Shown here: in pieces, positions 62,026 through 64,000 of the stretch | Layout of the letters: each line of letters starts with the position of its first letter | Numbering within the stretch: the stretch's first letter is position 1 | Assembly (NCBI RefSeq): GCF_014773275.1 | Contig: NZ_JACWMW010000004.1 | Location: forward strand, 248,001 to 312,000 | Source: Mucilaginibacter rigui | GTDB lineage: Bacteria; Bacteroidota; Bacteroidia; Sphingobacteriales; Sphingobacteriaceae | DNA length: 64,000 bases | Reading direction: 5' to 3' | Position numbers and translations under genes: made by a program | The notes under the pieces: model-generated | What the model was told of the DNA's origin: nothing | What the model saw: only the letters and a program-made list of their open reading frames with translations | The model's database searches: none

Positions 62026-62817
62026 TTATTTAAGAAAATTAAGGATAGCGGTAGAAAACTGTATAGTATTACCTGCACTGTTATGGTCGCCGGGTACTGT
62101 AACTATGGTTGCAGTGGGGATAAGTTTTTGCAGATCATGTACATCGCCATTGGTGAGATCTTCTGTTCCGTCTATCAGCAAAACGGGTATTTTAACCCTG
62201 GCCAGTTCCTGTTTACTGGTGCTTGGCTGGTGCTTTTGCTGGTATGCCAGTGCAAGGTTATCAAAGTTGTTTTTGCGGATCCAAACCATCATGTCGTCTA
62301 CATCATGTAGGGTGGTATCGCCCATCAGGGCTTTGTAAGCGTGGATACGCCTCGGCCATTCGGGGTTAGTATAATCAGCACCCATGCCGCCCATTACGGC
62401 TTTGGTAATACATTTATCAAGCACCATTAACCGCGAGGTAATGATAGAGCCACGCGAATAGCCCACCACCGCGTATTTTTTAAAGCCCAGGTTGCTTGCA
62501 AGCCCCATAATATCTTTAGCCTCGGCGTCGTTGGCATAAGCGGCATCGGTGTGGGGTTTATCTGATCGTCCGTTGCCGCGCATATCTAATATAATTACTT
62601 TATAACCCGCGGTGAGCAGGGCGGGATATAAGCTGCCATGTTTCCATCCCTGGCTTGTACCCGTAAAGCCATGTACCAGTATTATGGGAGAGCCTTCGCC
62701 TTTTACCTCGTAGTATATCCTGGAGCCATCAAACGATGTAAAGAATTTACCGGCATCCTGCGCAAAGCAGGTAGCGCAAATTAACGAGATAATAATTGCT
62801 GATAATACCTTTTTCAT
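62026..62817 (-). CDS. Secreted alpha/beta hydrolase
   Basis: A 263-residue hydrolase: signal peptide about 1-20 (CATCFAQ); oxyanion region VHGFTGTSQGW; nucleophile S121 in VGYSRGSI; acid D about 213 (LLIDGTEDLTNG); His about 244 (VPGDHNSAGN). Full fold. Periplasmic esterase or lactonase; substrate unknown. It starts 3 bases after the gluconate transporter stop, so a gluconolactone-like substrate is possible by context only. Confidence 0.88.
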   Translation of the reverse strand: MKKVLSAIIISLICATCFAQDAGKFFTSFDGSRIYYEVKGEGSPIILVHGFTGTSQGWKHGSLYPALLTAGYKVIILDMRGNGRSDKPHTDAAYANDAEAKDIMGLASNLGFKKYAVVGYSRGSIITSRLMVLDKCITKAVMGGMGADYTNPEWPRRIHAYKALMGDTTLHDVDDMMVWIRKNNFDNLALAYQQKHQPSTSKQELARVKIPVLLIDGTEDLTNGDVHDLQKLIPTATIVTVPGDHNSAGNTIQFSTAILNFLK

Positions 62818-62820
62818 ACC

Positions 62821-64000
62821 CTATACAAATAAGTTTATGATGAGTACCCCCACCAGCCCAATAACCGATACCAGACTTTCCATTACCGACCATGATTTAA
62901 AGGTATCCTTTATACTGAGATTAAAATACTCTTTAAATAGCCAAAAGCCAGAATCGTTTACGTGCGAAAAAGCAAGGCTACCCGCACCGATGGATAGTAC
63001 CATCAGGTTAGGGTTTACATGCTCGGTAACCACCAGGCTGGCTACAATCCCGGCAGCAGTTAATCCCGCAACCGTTGCCGAACCTAAACTGATACGGATA
63101 ATAGCCGCTATAACCCAGCCCAAAACAAGCGGTGGCATATTAAAACTTTTAAGGTTATCGGCAATCTCGTTACTTACACCGCTGGTGGTAAGCACTTCTT
63201 TAAATGCGCCAGATCCGGCTATAATAAGCAGTATCAGCGAAATGTCTTTAACTGCATCGGTAAAATTAACAGCGATGGTACTCATGCTGCGGCCTTGTTT
63301 TATACCAAGCGTGTAAGTAGCCACAATGAGGGCTATCAGCATTACAATGGAAGGATCACCCAAAAAGGCCATTACTTTTAATGCGGTTGCGTTTTTGATG
63401 CCCAGGTATGGGAAAAATGCAGTTAACATTAAAAGCAGCACAGGTAATAAAGCGGTAAAAAAACTGAGAAAGCCGCTTGGCAGTTTATCGGCAGGCATTT
63501 CTTCGGCGCGGAAGGTAGCCAGTGGTTCTGATGGGATCTTCTTTAAAAACTGCGCAAATACCGGCCCCGCAAGTATAATGGCAGGGACGGCTATCATCAA
63601 CCCATAAACAAATGTGGTAGCCATATTGGCATGAAATAATACCACCAACGCAGATGGCGACGGGTGTGGCGGTAAAAAGCCATGTGTAACCGATAAAGAA
63701 GCGATCATGGGCAGGCCAATAAACACAGCAGGCAACTTGTATTTATACACTACCGAAAATATAAGGGGTACCATAAGTACAAAACCAATCCCGTAAAATA
63801 GGGGGATGCCTATTATAAACCCGGCAGCAACTAACGCCCATTGGATATATTTTTGCCCAACTGCGTTTACCAGTACTTCGGCAATTTTTTGGGCGGCGCC
63901 GCTTGCGGCAACCAATTTACCCAGCATAGCCCCAAGGCAGATTATAATAAGCAACCCGCCTAAAATATCGGCCATGCCTTTTTGTACCGCGCCGGTAACT
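62821..64000 (-). CDS. GntP family gluconate:H+ symporter (partial, cut by window edge)
   Basis: C-terminal part (at least 384 residues) of a permease of the GntP family; the frame remains open to the window edge (VTGAVQKGMADILGG), and the family length of about 440 shows the start lies outside. Helices throughout; signature stretch GLPMIASLSVTHGFLPPHPSPSALVVLFHANMATTFVYG, plus SLGSATVAGLTAAGIVASL. Imports gluconate or related sugar acids across the inner membrane. First member seen of an operon with the hydrolase. Confidence 0.9.
   Translation of the reverse strand, partial: VTGAVQKGMADILGGLLIIICLGAMLGKLVAASGAAQKIAEVLVNAVGQKYIQWALVAAGFIIGIPLFYGIGFVLMVPLIFSVVYKYKLPAVFIGLPMIASLSVTHGFLPPHPSPSALVVLFHANMATTFVYGLMIAVPAIILAGPVFAQFLKKIPSEPLATFRAEEMPADKLPSGFLSFFTALLPVLLLMLTAFFPYLGIKNATALKVMAFLGDPSIVMLIALIVATYTLGIKQGRSMSTIAVNFTDAVKDISLILLIIAGSGAFKEVLTTSGVSNEIADNLKSFNMPPLVLGWVIAAIIRISLGSATVAGLTAAGIVASLVVTEHVNPNLMVLSIGAGSLAFSHVNDSGFWLFKEYFNLSIKDTFKSWSVMESLVSVIGLVGVLIINLFV

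Noticed and set aside
62837-63316. 159-residue frame on the plus strand opposite gntP
   Set aside because: Antisense to membrane-helix codons; no independent evidence of translation.
1-64000. tRNA, rRNA or intact insertion sequence
   Set aside because: Reading through all spacers I found no cloverleaf with a TTCRANNC arm, no rRNA-like sequence and no transposase-like frame; a tRNAscan and ISfinder run would be needed to be certain.

Overview
The window comes from the chromosome of a Bacteroidota member, most likely family Sphingobacteriaceae (Mucilaginibacter/Pedobacter-like). The grounds are SusC/SusD proteins, a hybrid two-component sensor, an IPExxxVDY protein, the long three-domain form of IspG, weak Shine-Dalgarno sites, Bacteroidota-type promoter elements (TTG, 19-20 bp, TAnnTTTG-like) and moderate GC. 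I see no tRNA, rRNA, CRISPR array, prophage or intact insertion sequence. The genus is an inference from protein flavour only.

Layout. 1-7.6 kb: housekeeping genes (yicC; acpP-fabF-rnc operon; IPExxxVDY gene; pyruvate kinase; secreted thioredoxin). 7.8-13.7 kb: secreted DUF4846 and M23 proteins, a GH51 arabinofuranosidase, an overlooked 52-codon gene, an ECF sigma/anti-sigma-like pair and small envelope proteins. 13.9-16.5 kb: an MlaE-MlaF-MlaD lipid-transport operon. 16.9-36.1 kb: a beta-mannan utilisation locus with HTCS sensor, SusC, SusD, surface glycan-binding lipoprotein, AraC regulator, Na+/solute symporter, GH130 phosphorylase, cellobiose 2-epimerase, a GH51-like clan GH-A lipoprotein and a GH26 mannanase. 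Read together: GH26 cuts mannan at the surface or in the periplasm, SusCD and the symporter import mannobiose, the epimerase converts it to mannosyl-glucose, and GH130 phosphorolyses that to mannose-1-phosphate and glucose.

36.2-43.7 kb: MFS transporter, lipoprotein, FrnE-type DsbA, then a tight operon of a small CxGKCY protein, TonB-dependent receptor, PepSY membrane protein and heavy-metal-binding lipoprotein, probably for copper or iron. 43.8-50.1 kb: the most unusual region. Three short genes share an almost identical double-glycine leader (MSKFxKLSRxEMKxVLGG) but have unrelated Cys-rich cores with even cysteine counts (6, 8, 6). Alongside lie a VKOR-thioredoxin protein with an N-terminal C39-like domain lacking catalytic Cys and His, and two TlpA-like thioredoxins. 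The region has grown by cassette duplication: a ~400-bp block is nearly identical in two places, carrying relics of the VKOR-type gene and a candidate structured RNA element upstream of each peptide gene; two C-terminal relics of further TlpA genes also remain.

50.5-64 kb: small secreted proteins, an APH-type kinase with a beta-hydroxyacid dehydrogenase, ispG carrying intergenic repeat DNA inside its reading frame, a LytS/LytTR pair, dnaK, an orphan receiver protein, a glycine-zipper protein, an alpha/beta hydrolase and a GntP-family gluconate transporter cut by the window edge. Short dispersed intergenic repeats (hairpin-forming, REP-like) occur throughout.
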